Assembly (NCBI RefSeq): GCF_014529535.1 | Contig: NW_023503555.1 | Location: 8,603,404-8,667,403, forward strand | From: Bradysia coprophila | Lineage: Eukaryota > Arthropoda > Insecta > Diptera > Sciaridae | Reading direction: 5' to 3' | DNA length: 64,000 nt | Shown here: positions 34,983-46,400 of the stretch, piece by piece | How the letters are laid out: each line of letters starts with the position of its first letter | How positions within the stretch are numbered: the stretch's first letter is position 1 | Program-made: the position numbers and the translations under genes | The notes under the pieces: generated by a model | The model's input: only the letters and a program-made list of their open reading frames with translations | Told to the model about the DNA's origin: nothing | Databases searched by the model: none

Positions 34983-36600
34983 TGTTGGATTATAAGCAGA
35001 GCCTACTTTTTAGAAACTTTTAGAGAAAATCGAGAAAATCAAGAAACTTTGAGAAATTCAAGAAACTTCGAGAAATTCAAGAAACTTCGAGAAATATTTC
35101 TTGAATTTCTCAAAGTTTCTTGATTTTCTCGAATTAGAGAAATTTCAAGAAATTCCAGAAAATTCAAGAAATTCGAGAAACTTCGAGAAATTCAAGAAAT
35201 TTCAAGAAACTAATTTCTCGAGTTTCTTGAAGTTTCTCGAATTTCTCGAATTCGAGAAATTTTAAGAAATTCGAGAAATTTCGAGAAATTCAAGAAATTA
35301 GTTTCCAAAAAGTAGGCCCTGATTATAAGGTTTATAATCGTAGCAATCAAATTGATGTATTGATCGCAGTAGTTTAACAATGAAAACGTTTAGTTTAAAT
35401 TGTGCATTGGCGAAAAGCAGTTTCATTAAATTATCTCTTTTGTAATTACTGAGTTACTTCTAATGTAATATCCCGGAGAATACCGAGATTCCTACAGGTT
35501 ATGGCCCAGGAACGTCGGGATATTATTTTTTGAAATGAAAATTACAAGATTGAAAATGGATTTTGGATTTCAATCCCAGAACTAATGTTGAAGAAAATGC
35601 ATTGAATATGGACATCCTATGAATACTGAAATGAATCTATAAACACCGGAACTATTAAGTCGACTATGGCTGTGAAAAATGACACGAGTAATTTCTTTTT
35701 TGAATGGATTGGACTAAACTAAGCAAAGTCGGTTTTGAGGATTGGATTCGCGATGAAAGGAAATTAAGAACGAAGATCAGGAAGAATGATGAAGAAAGTC
35801 GATGGAACAGAATTTGAGCTTTAGGATGGTTGAGAAGTAACAGAATTTGACCAACGCAAGAAGAAAGTCTCTGGAACAGAGTTTGAGCTCGAATACTGAC
35901 GAGGAGCAACAGAATTTGACCAGTGCATGAGATTTGAGAAGATAATTTGATCAGTAAGATAAGATAAGAATTTGAGCGGAGAGCATCAGAATTCGGGCAC
36001 AAGAAGAAAAAGAGAAGAAGTGAATAAGAGAAGATGATGTAAAAGGAGGAGGAATACAAAAAAGGATAAGATGAAGCTGAACTACGATATGTGTAAATGA
36101 GGAGGAGTAGTATAGATGCATTTACACAAATGGAAAGAAAGCTACAAGAGAATTAACATAAAGACGAAGAAGAGTTAAAAGAAAGACGGAGGAGAATTTA
36201 AAAAAAAGGAAGTTGTAAAATTCAGGAGGAGAGACGAAACAGTTTGGTTACAGAATTTGAACTGAAGATCCGTTGCAGAATTGGAGCACCTCAGGAAGTG
36301 AGAAATCGAGCAGAGCTAAAGAAAGATAAAAACAACGAAGAATCAAAGGAATTGAAGGAACCTGAAATAATTTGAATGAGGAGGAGATATCTGTATTTGG
36401 TAAACGTCGGCATTCGGAGTGTTGGATTATAAGGTTTATAATCGTAGCAATCAAATTGATGTACTGATCGCAGTAGTTTAACAATGAAAACGTTTAGTTT
36501 AAATTTTGCATTGGCGAAAAGCAGTTTCATTAAATTATCTCTTTTGTAATTACTGAGTTACTTCTAATGTAATATCCCGGAGAATACCGAGATTCCTACA
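34983..36600 (+). mobile_element. Small non-coding Ty1/copia-type LTR element (TRIM-like fossil)
   Basis: Two 181-base LTRs, TGTTGGATTATAAG..GAGATTCCTACA, lie at 34983-35496 (interrupted by a 333-base MITE plus duplication) and 36420-36600. They differ at about two positions, so the insertion is fairly young. A 5-bp target duplication CTATT flanks it (34978-34982 and 36601-36605). Directly after the left LTR, GGTTATGGCCCAGG resembles the primer site of Drosophila copia, which pairs with an internal part of initiator tRNA-Met. The 0.9-kb interior (35497-36419) has no gag or pol and carries purine-rich repeats (GAACAGAATTTGA.. motifs). Orientation is set by the primer site. Confidence 0.8.
34997..35321. 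mobile_element. hAT-type MITE nested in the LTR, 325 bp
   Basis: Left end CAGAGCCTACTTTTTAGAAA and right end TTTCCAAAAAGTAGGCCCTG are inverted copies. The 8-bp duplication ATTATAAG (34989-34996 and 35322-35329) and CAGRG ends are hAT hallmarks. The interior is almost wholly a GAAATTCAAGAAACTTCGA-type short repeat present in both orientations, so the element can fold on itself. Confidence 0.85.
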
Positions 36601-37538
36601 CTATTATTATTTTATAAAAATGTCTTCCTCTTGTGTAATATGTCTCTTGACTCAATAAAATGTGCATCGGATTCGGATATCTAACTCATGGTTTTATTTT
36701 ATTTGTATGAAAAATCAGTAGAAATCATAGCAAATTGCTATTGTCCCGTACCCCTCCTTGTATGTGATACGTGATACAGATAAAGGTACCGTGTGATACG
36801 TACCGATAGAACGAGATGTTTATTTAGTGATATGCTCATCTAATGCGGTACCTGCGGTACCTACGTAATTTCAAGGTATGTGTAAAAAAGTGATAAAACC
36901 AGGTGAAGTTGAGGTCAATAATCACACGAAAACGTCACTTTTCATTTTCATGCCGAGTATGTACACATACAATATTCTACGCAGTTAATGTCAACCCAAT
37001 TTAATGTCTTAGCTTTTGACGCGAGTGCATGTGTCCATACTGAGAAAAAGAGTTGAAAATCTCAGATGTGAGAGCTGCAACAGGTGAGATTTGCAATTTT
37101 TTTTTATTGGAATCTACAACTATGCTGCGCTTTCCATTTTAATCCGTTATTCATCACAGGCTAAACATAGGATAATTTTGTCGATCTCGTCAACCAACGC
37201 ACTCCAAGAACTCGCATATAAATACAGTTTTTTATGTTGGTATATGGCACTGCGTTACGGACTTTCCATACAAAATAAGAGGCCAAATGAGAGCTAATGA
37301 ATTCTGTCCCTTTGCCTGTTCTTGGAGTGCGTTGCGTCAACGCAAAATTGCTCGCGTGTATTTTTGGCCTATGACCTAAGACAATTTCAAGTATTTTAGG
37401 AAATTTATTCGGAAAAACTTAAATTTCAATTTTTTATTCGATTTTGTCTCTGCTGTTTGAACAATATCTCTGGCAACATAGCTTTTACTTGCAACATTTC
37501 AACTCTTTCTTCAACGTACCACATCCTCATTTACTATA
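36601..37538. other. Intergenic
   Basis: Contains a family D copy (about 36895-36965, GAAGTTGAGGTCAATAATCA) and a MITE at 37195-37334. No gene. Confidence 0.55.
37195..37334. mobile_element. MITE, CAACGCACT family, 140 bp
   Basis: Perfect 7-bp duplication CGTCAAC (37188-37194 and 37335-37341). Ends are CAACGCACTCCAAGAACTCG and its mirror CTGTTCTTGGAGTGCGTTG. The interior shares GTATGGCACTGCGTTACGG-like and AAAATAAGAGGCC sequence with the 194-bp copy at 6798. Confidence 0.85.
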
Positions 37539-39140
37539 TCATTTATGACGGTACACGATCCGCTGTTTCGCAACTTCTTCCCGTAGCAACGCGTCAATTT
37601 TCGTTTCCTTTTTCTGAAATCTGTTGAACAACTGTGTGACACCCTTCCTAGCTTCTGCCCAGAATCGTAGTACTAGGTAAACAAACGTTGCAAGCGCAAA
37701 ATAAGCAGCTATAACTACCACAATCAACAACAAAATCCAAACGTAAATTGTAAACTTCGTTGGGCAATCGACTGCGATTGGAATGATATCGAAGTCCATT
37801 TGCGACGCGTTTGGGAAGACGCGTTGGTTCACTGTCACAGTGATAAGATCATGGTGTTTATACCCCTGGTCTTTCAGTAATCCATCGGAGCGGAATTTTG
37901 AAATTTGAAATTGATCGCTCACGTTTATGGAAAACACATAATTCGGACAGGGCAGTGACTCGTTGTAGAAATTGATGTCTTGTCCATAGCAGTAGATAAA
38001 GAATTTGTCTCCCATCAGTTGAATCTGCACATCGTTCCCGTACACAGCAGTCTCCTTTGAACAGGACCTAGTCCAGAACTTTTCAAATGAATGCTGCGGT
38101 TTTTGGACCAGGTGACAATCGTCGGCCGTTGGCATATTACCAATGTCTTTGTCGAATAGAACCGTGCAGTTCTTTTCGGCCGAATGGAAAACATTCCGTG
38201 GTCCTTGGTATGTCAAAATTTCAATGTTGCCTGTGTTGAGGAGTTGTCTGTGTAACCGAAACGGTCTAGCTTCGAGAATGTGAGATGCGACTGAACTCTG
38301 TTCCAAATGAAAAACCGCCAATTGAGCCGACTTGGAGAATCGACAAAGTTTTGGTTTGTATCCTCTGTACATATCAAGGACAGTGTCGTTACGGGCCATC
38401 ATCAAAATATCAAAAAATTCATCACTTAGGACACCTTGGCGCCAATTTTGAGAAAAGACGGACATACGGGTTTCTAGAGTACGGAAGTACGATGCAACAT
38501 TGGTAGTTTCAATAATTCTGTCTCTGATATCGGGGTCCATATCTTTATGCCACTTTGCATTGTCTTTATTCGTTGTCATCGCCCGATTCAAATAAGCTGC
38601 TTCGTCGAGCATTTTCCTTTTAATTGTTCGCAGGTTGGCCCTGTTTTCCTTGAACTGTTTAAGTGTCCTAATTTCTTCGTTTAAAGGGTCATTAATCGTA
38701 ACGTTGTTGCCTAGCAGTAAAGTGTTTCCTGTCATTATTTCCAGATCCAGCGGATAAATCTTTAATTCCGTTAAACGAATTGATCTTTTCAAATCTGAGA
38801 GTCGTCTCTCGCCGTCATCTATGTCACTGTTTCCATGAGGAGACGTAATTTCCAATGCAACTGTTCTAACAAAATTACGATACTCGGTCCGATTTTCTAA
38901 TGGAGCGGCTTCCGTGCATAAGCGTTCCAGCTGATGAAACAACCGTTGATCGAATTCCCTTTCGCACCAATAAATTTCCTTTTCTTGAAAATAACGGCAT
39001 GGAGTCTGGAACCGAACAGTAAATGTGAATTCTGAAGAATTACCCATCAGTACACCCGTTCGTGCCCATAAAAGCGGAGCCTCTTTGGTAAAGGTTGTGT
39101 GTGCACCCACTGTTGCAATTAGGGCCACAGTTATCATCAT
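37539..39140 (-). CDS. Envelope-like type I glycoprotein gene, candidate viral fossil
   Basis: A single long frame of about 533 residues that looks whole. It starts with a hydrophobic signal-like segment (MMITVALIATVGA), continues with about 450 residues of ectodomain with some ten cysteines and several N-x-S/T sites, and has a strong membrane anchor about 40 residues from the end followed by a short Lys/Arg-rich tail. The block FFIYCYGQDINFYN..LPCPNYVFSI resembles glycoproteins of chuvirus/mivirus type and the related envelopes captured by insect genomes; this is recall, not a search. The frame stays open upstream to a possible acceptor at 39165, so a short 5' exon may exist. No pol, gag or LTR is adjacent. 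It is either a recent copy or a retained gene. A non-viral membrane protein remains possible. Confidence 0.5.
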   Translation of the reverse strand: MMITVALIATVGAHTTFTKEAPLLWARTGVLMGNSSEFTFTVRFQTPCRYFQEKEIYWCEREFDQRLFHQLERLCTEAAPLENRTEYRNFVRTVALEITSPHGNSDIDDGERRLSDLKRSIRLTELKIYPLDLEIMTGNTLLLGNNVTINDPLNEEIRTLKQFKENRANLRTIKRKMLDEAAYLNRAMTTNKDNAKWHKDMDPDIRDRIIETTNVASYFRTLETRMSVFSQNWRQGVLSDEFFDILMMARNDTVLDMYRGYKPKLCRFSKSAQLAVFHLEQSSVASHILEARPFRLHRQLLNTGNIEILTYQGPRNVFHSAEKNCTVLFDKDIGNMPTADDCHLVQKPQHSFEKFWTRSCSKETAVYGNDVQIQLMGDKFFIYCYGQDINFYNESLPCPNYVFSINVSDQFQISKFRSDGLLKDQGYKHHDLITVTVNQRVFPNASQMDFDIIPIAVDCPTKFTIYVWILLLIVVVIAAYFALATFVYLVLRFWAEARKGVTQLFNRFQKKETKIDALLREEVAKQRIVYRHK

Positions 39141-39287
39141 CACATCCAGCAGGCATATCTGTGGAACAGATTGAAATGCACAATGGAATAAATGTTTCTT
39201 GTGTTGCTATCTGTTTTCGTCTGCGACGTTAAAACAAAAGTGTTGTGCACTGGCTGAACCAGGCCTTATGTTCAGAGCCTAAAGGGC

Positions 39288-39414
39288 ATACCGGAGTAAA
39301 AATAAAAGTCTCAAAGATTCGAAAAGTGACGTCTCACGTATCACAATACAAAGGATTTGAGACCGTGGAGACGTCTATTTTCGAACCTTTGAGACTTTTA
39401 TTTTTACTTGGGTA
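39288..39414. repeat. Foldback repeat, about 50-base arms
   Basis: ACCGGAGTAAAAATAAAAGT and CTCAAAGATTCGAAAAG.. on the left mirror ..TTTTCGAACCTTTGAG and ACTTTTATTTTTACTTGGGT on the right, with a loop of about 25 bases. No clear target duplication. Confidence 0.7.
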
Positions 39415-39829
39415 CCTGTGGCGTGGCAGTGGTGAAGACTATTGAAGTAGTTGGTTTTGTACGAATCAGTTAACAAAACTTATAAACGAAAAGAAGTTAT
39501 GGGTCCACGCCAAATGAAACCTGGTGAAAATTCTAAATTTTCCGTATGAAGTGTACACCGTTGCAAAGAAAGTCAACCCGGGATATGCGATTGGTTTCCT
39601 TGTTCGGCCTGCATCGTTCCACATGTTGTCAAAGGGTCAAAGGAAGAGTAAAGAAAGTCAGTTCACACCGTTCACACACACGTATGTGTAGAATTGAAGA
39701 AACGTAAAGACAAGCGCTACTACTATGTGATGGAATACAAGTGGAACGAATAGAAGGAAAGAAACAAACGAAACCCACGGGAAGTAAAAAATAGCGACGA
39801 GTTCAGTGTTTAAGGACGTCCGTACAATT

Positions 39830-40150
39830 TGATTTAGTATATGGATGCTGCGAAAGTAATTCGTGTTCCCCAGCCGAAGACATACAAATGCACTTGCCGA
39901 AAAAGTGTTACCGAAGCTTGTTGCTTAAAATACATACACACAAGTGAGTTTGCTGATATCACAAAGTTGTTTCCGAATTGATAAGCTCTGTAGCAGAATC
40001 TAATGTATTCGGGTCTATTGCCTGCTAGGCCCATGCGACAGCTGGCTGTCATAAAGGAATTCACGTAAAATGAATCGAAAATATACTTCACACAATGCGT
40101 CACTTTCATACGGAGGAGACTGTTATGAAATGGTCAACTTTCTCATGGGG
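39830..40150. repeat. Dispersed repeat family A, copy 3
   Basis: Carries GGATGCTGCGAAAGTAATTC, CCGAAGCTTGTTGCT, GATATCACAAAGTTGTTTCC and GAAATGGTCAACTTT in the same order as the other copies. Confidence 0.6.
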
Positions 40151-40431
40151 CAGTCAATAAATAATTTTAGGAAAAGTCTTTAGTGTTAACGTTGGCATAT
40201 GTAAAAACCGCCGACTTATCTTAATAGATTCGATCATTTTACACTGGTGTTTTCACAACGCAGCCCAGAAAATATAAATTGTCTCCCCTCCGCTGAAACT
40301 TCGGAAGCCTTATGAAAAACGTTGTGTTTATCTCGAAACAAAAAGTTGTAAATTTTATTTTATGGGTTGTTTAGACACCCTCGAAGTGAAATTTCCAAAT
40401 TTTCTTCCCTCGGCGAAGAAGAAGAATGTTC

Positions 40432-40579
40432 CAAGGTTGTAAACTTTGGGGAGGTCATGCAGATACAGATACGGCGGGTGACACACCACACTTGATGATA
40501 ACATGGCGGAATTCATACAAAAATTCACCTACTGTGATGATGTCAGACGTGGTGGGTTCCCGCAAAGTTTGCAGCCTTG
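40432..40579. mobile_element. hAT-type MITE, CAAGG family, 148 bp
   Basis: 8-bp duplication GAATGTTC (40424-40431 and 40580-40587). Left end CAAGGTTGTAAACTTTGGGG, right end CGCAAAGTTTGCAGCCTTG. The segment GGTCATGCAGATACAGATAC.. also occurs, inverted, at the right end of the 2.0-kb element 10620-12622, so this is a short relative of that element. Confidence 0.8.
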
Positions 40580-41508
40580 GAATGTTCAACACTACAGCCA
40601 ATGCCCTCTCTAGCAATCAAAATACCACCTTATTTTGACAAACTTGACACTGTCGTTTTTTATGACGCAGTAGTTGCCGTGCATGCACAGATTTTAAACT
40701 TTATTTCATTTTTGCACACCAAGATGACGGAGGAAAAAACAAAAAAGACATCCCAATCACAAATTGTTCACTTTCAAATACTGTAATGGTGACAAGAGAC
40801 ATAATATTTTCAACATTAAAAGGGACATCACTGCGCTCATACTTCATTTAATGTACAGTTTTACCACCCTAATTACTCTAGTTTGTTTGCTAGAGAGAGT
40901 ATGGCTATTCATCGGAATTCATTTGATGTGAGGGGTAGCCGATCGCCATGCACACTTATTTTCGATAATTGATTTACAGTTTCTTACCTTAACTTTTTCT
41001 TTTTCTGATTTCATACTGTTACAGAATAACAATCACTACAAAGCTGTGTAATTAACAACACTCTTCACGACAAAAATTGGACTGAGTCTTCATGTTGATG
41101 CTCGTACATCAACGGTTAGTTTTTTGTTGTTTTAAAGAAACAGACTGTTATAGTGATTACTTACCGGCTCAGGACATTGGGACCTCAAGAAAAATGTTTA
41201 ACGGATGATCGTGCCATCTGATTTCCCATTCCTATCCGCAGGCCTTTACCTTTATAATGTAGTAAAATATGTCTTAAAACAATTGAAGTAGCAGATGATC
41301 CAATGATTTCTTGAACATGTTTTGATGAGACACCCTCGAAATGCAATTTCCAACTTTTCTTCTCTCGTTGAAAAAATGCCTATTGCAATCTTGAACGTTG
41401 CATTATAATGGGGGTTCCAACGGTATGCATCTTCGCTCATTTAAAATTTTCGACTATATAGGAGATGAACCGCTTGAAAAAATAAACCCAAGAAATTTAT
41501 TTATTTAC

Positions 41509-41830
41509 GTTTGAGCTGACTGATGCATTCTGACCGGAATATCGAAATTTCTTATCTTCAACTAGTTTCTGTTGTATAAACAAAATCCATTTGAAGAACT
41601 CTATGAATTTGCGTAAAAATGTGTGACTTAGCAATTATATTGTCCTTGAGTTTTAATATATTGATATGATGGCCGGAGGTGGATTATGGTTAAACTTAAC
41701 TGAAGTCTCAGAAGAGATTCCCTCTTCCTTGCTTTATTGTCTGACCCAAGCAGGTTTTGTTTATACAACAGAAACTAGTTAAAGACAAGAAATTTCGATA
41801 TTTCGGTCGGAATGCATCAGTTCATATCTG
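41509..41830. repeat. Foldback repeat, about 70-base arms
   Basis: The left arm GATGCATTCTGACCGGAATA.. through AGTTTCTGTTGTATAAAC is mirrored by GTTTATACAACAGAAACT.. through CGGTCGGAATGCATCAG. About 90 percent alike by eye. The spacer of about 170 bases is non-coding. Confidence 0.75.
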
Positions 41831-43418
41831 AACAATACGTACCAGTTGGGAATCTGCGGTAATGATCCATTACATAAAGAATATTGCTGGATCATTTATA
41901 GTGAATTACTATGTGATATAATGGATTTTCGCATCAACTGGCAATTATTTCAGAAATTTTTCGCGAACTTTAAGCTGGAAAATTGTATGGCTAAGAATTT
42001 GTTCGAGAATTTACAAGAATAAATTTCACGAGAACAGGCTTTTACGTCAATAAACCAGAGTACATTGGATGCTGCCGCGTAAAATTCAATATTTCGGAAG
42101 CAACTTTATGATACTCAAACTCACTCGAGCATTTTCGAGTTCTTCGGTACTGATTTTCGATAGAAGCGTTAGAACCATATCAAGTTCTGATACAAATTTG
42201 ATAAAATATTATTGGTAAAATAACGATCGTTCCGACAAAATAATTGGTCCTTCCATTTTTTATTAAGCTACTGTGGATCCTTATATGGCGCACAAAATTT
42301 TTATTCAAAAAATCGATAAATTGTTCGATAAATTGACCATTTTGAAAGTGCCTGCTATCGAAGAGGAAAAAAGTCATTTGTATGAACCGGCTTCAGGCTA
42401 AAAAGAACCATGTTGCGGTTCTCAAAACTCGCGACCGACCAATTCCAAAGATTTAGACAGAATAGTCCAGAGAAATTTTTGAAATATTATTTTTTAATTA
42501 ATTTTCCGATCGCCTATAGAACGATTGATATTCGCGGTAGTAGAGCGAGGACTCCTATAACGCTAAATAATTGCAGGTAAAATAAATAATCAGTTTCGCA
42601 AGTCAGCTGAACTTCAGGAGTGTTTGTTGTGAAGAACGTACTCTGTTGACCTGGAAATTTCATATTGAAGGTGCTGTCACCAGAGAAAATGAAATTTCCA
42701 GCTTTTTTCCCGAGGTCAGAACACCGCTCTTCACAACAATGGCTCCCAAAGTTTCAGCTGACGTGAGGAACTAATTATTTATTTCACCTGCGTCCTAAAA
42801 ATCATATTTTCTCCACTCAAAAGGCAATGAGACAATGTTGTTTGTTGACGCTTCGTCTGATGACAATTCGGGGAGAAAATGTGTATTTTCTCCTCCAGTT
42901 TTGACAGGAAGCGTTTCGTTTTTGTTTCGGAAAGTTGTGTAACAAATTGGATGTTTTTGATTCGTGGAAAAATAGCTCGCACACATTAAAAGGGGTTTTA
43001 CCTCTGGAAGAAAATTGGAAATTCAATCTCGAACGATTCATAGTACTCGCTACGCTCTGGCCACAAAACTTCGCTCTTGTTGGAATATACTGTTTTCTTC
43101 CCTTGGTAAACAAATAACTATATCGATAGTTTGTTATTTGCGGTGCGACAAATCACGTTAGCGTCCTATCGCAGTTCAGTACGATGTAGTTTTTCCTGTT
43201 TTGTTAGTTCATTTTTTTTGGGCAGCCAGCTCAGCTTAAGAGCAGAAGCTAACAAATAAGCTGACAGTGATGATTCTGTTGAAAGAGTCTCTACTCCACC
43301 TACCTCATAATACCTTCTAGCTTGTTGGTCGAGTTAAATCAGCTCGTTAACCGTAATAAAAAATCTTTTATTTTCTCTCTCAACTCCACAATACATACAT
43401 AAAGGCATCCCTGGTCAA

Positions 43419-46400
43419 TCAGGGCATATAATCTGTTTCCAATGAATCGTAACTACCAGCATCATCGAGTATCAGTTGCTGTTGTTGGTCATGATGTCCA
43501 GAACCGCCCAAATTTCCCGTCAACTTGTCGATGACAGGACAGGAAGTTTTGCGCAGCTTCATGAACGATGTCATCGTACTTTGACTCGATTTCATCGGTT
43601 TCGGTACGGATAGCCAGGCAGCCGGAACTTTTTTGGTATTCGCATTTCCCGACGATATTGGCACCGTAGAAATGACCGTTTCCGGTTGGACAAAACGCAC
43701 AAATCTTTCCAGTTCGCTGTAGGAGGAATGTTCCGAATATTGAACACCTGAAACAGTTATGACATTAGCAGCCATGACTAGTTGATTAAATGGAAAATGT
43801 GCAGCGACTCACCGACTATTGAAACCCTGCTACCGTACTGAGGTTTCGTATTCTGTGCCCAGCCTGTCGGACGAAAGGCCAACAGCACATGATCTCGGAA
43901 ATTCTTCAAATAGTCCATCAGAAACTGAGGACACAAAATTCTCGTTAGTCAATCGGACAAAGTGTGAAAGACGGTAGAGTCATACCGCATAATTGACGCA
44001 CTGTATTGGAATGACATGCAACTGAGCCTCGTCACGTGCATCACAGATGCAATTCTTGATGATTTGATTGTCATTCTCTTCCGTGTAGATCAAATCGAAT
44101 GCTTTCCTTCGTTCGTCTTCCAGCCACACCTTCATATTGAATGTCTGCGCAATGTGTGCCCAAACTCTTTCCTTGCCGACCATATATGAACCAACCACTA
44201 CCACAAACTTCTTGCCGGCAGCCTTCTGTTTGAATTTCCTTATTTCGTCTTCCACAAACAAAAGTGCGTCATTTTGCGTGCCGAAATTGTACGATTTGTG
44301 CAGATACCTAGCAAGTAGAAAGAGTTCGTCCAAGGTTCGAGCAACAACTTTACACTGTTAACGTGTCAGCACTTACGTTGTGTCCAGATAAATGGTGGAA
44401 ATGTTGTTGTTCCAAAAAACCGGATTCGATTCCATTTCGGGCGTGGCTCGAAAATCTCCGGTATGCAGAATGGTTCGGCCGCATTGCAATTTGAAGATGA
44501 ACATTACAGCACCTGGGCAGCTGGAGAAAATTTGTCTTCAGTTAGTGCGGGTAAGAAATGGCTTGAGATAGAGAGAAGTATCTAAAGTTCAAGTGAAAGA
44601 TCAGGCTGAAGTACTGTAATGGGTGGAGTTGGAAACGAAGTAATTAGAGGACTGGAGGAAAGACTTTAAGGTAAGGAATAGAGCAAGAAGACTGCATCTA
44701 AAACATGAAAATCTTTTACGGTACTGTTCACAAATGACGTAGCACATTCTTAAGAAATTTTCGTCATTCCCTCCCCTCTAGCAAAAAAGATCAGAATTAT
44801 CCCAAAACTGTAAGAACCGTCAAGTATTCTCGAACATCCCTTCTTCCTAAGGACGTGACGTCATTTGTGAACAGCCCCTAGCAACCAGTGGCTTTACTTA
44901 CTGATTGGCATCGATTGGCGTTACTTCCACTCCGTCAATGACATAACTTTGGTTGATGTTCATTGTTCTGATGAGCCTTCCATTAACTTTCAGTATTGCT
45001 TGCACCAATCGACCTGCCGACGAACGATACAACTGGACTTTTAACTCTCACTGATCGATTTTCCGTTTCGTGTTCAACTCACCCGTAACGCTCGACATGT
45101 AAATCGGATGATTGAATTTTCTGTTCAGGCCGTTATAATGGTCACTGTGAAAATGGGTCAAAAAGTAGGCCGCCACGCCGTCCAAATCACCGTAACGAAA
45201 CGCATCGACAGCAAAATTCGTTCCAGCGACGATTTTGTATTCGGGACACTTGAGTGCTTTGCGTTTTGGCGTAGTCAACACGACTTGTTGGGGTGGAGCA
45301 GGTGGTTGTGGTGGAGTTTTGGCTTTAGGTTGCTCTTCGACATTATCAGCATCGAGTTCATCTGACGACGAAAGAACGATCACATCTGATGGAGCTGTGT
45401 TTTGGGAGAAATTTTGGTCAATCTTTCCCCGTTCGTAGGATAATCATAAATTGTTTTTGGACTTACGTGTAACAGGTTCTGAAACACTGGGAACCTCGCA
45501 AGGAACACTAGGAACGTCTCCTGTAAATATAAAAAAGAAAAACAGAAATTTACTAGAGAACATGCAACAGACGACAAGCATGAGTCTACTCTAAGCTGAA
45601 AACACACCGATCCGGTGTGATAATCGATCCTAGTAATCGCTCAGCGACTGTGCTAGAAGTTACCGTAACGTTAATAACAAGATCTTATCCTGTTACAGAC
45701 GGCTGTCATCTGTTATCGACAACGACAGCAAGAATAAATGACAAGCGCTGACTAATGAGGTCTTATATAGCAAAAAACATGTTCAAAACAAATGAAGTAA
45801 AAGATTTCTGAAATCAATCTCTGAATATTTCGATCAAATGAAGTAATAGATCAGTTAGTAAAGCTGTTAATATGTTTGCCGTCAGTGAGAGGTTATATGT
45901 CCACGAAGATCGTTAGGGTAACCGAAGATCAGGTAGAGAGCAGCCTATGAAGCGAGGTAGAATAGTGGATGTATTTGAGACTGGTTTACAACAGAATAAT
46001 CGACCAAATTGGCTTTGTGGTATCGTTGCATTGGCAGATATATTTTTAAAATTTTATTGCCTGCGACCTCTACGTGGGATTTGTGCCGTGCAAATAAATG
46101 TAAAATTTGTATCGACTATTCTGACGTGTCTAATATTCAACAATTATTGTCTTCGACTGTACAGCATCAACCGGAAACGATTTCGCATCACCAAACTATA
46201 ATAAAATCCAACAGCGAAAACTAACCGAAGCAGCCTTTCAAACGTGTCAACTGATCATTTCAAATCATTTTTCCCTAAATGTCCTAAATTTGCCATCCAA
46301 ACAATGCCATTTAACCACCAAATGAATTCAAATTTTTCCGATCGAAATGACATCCGAGCGAAGCGAGGTATATTTCGGGGCAGAGCTCATGCTCCAGCAC

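Larger units (their letters stand above)
39166..43418. other. Intergenic, dense in inverted repeats
   Basis: No gene supported. Foldback repeats at about 39288-39414 and 41509-41830, a family A copy (39830-40150), a MITE (40432-40579) and family F fragments (40250-40415, 41330-41450, 42610-42960) account for most of it. The rest is AT-rich with short chance frames. Confidence 0.6.

Noticed and set aside
45947-46224. Frames of 71-84 codons before the nested gene, one with a CKIC motif
   Set aside because: No splice site links them to the nested ORF in frame, and no zinc-binding pattern is complete.
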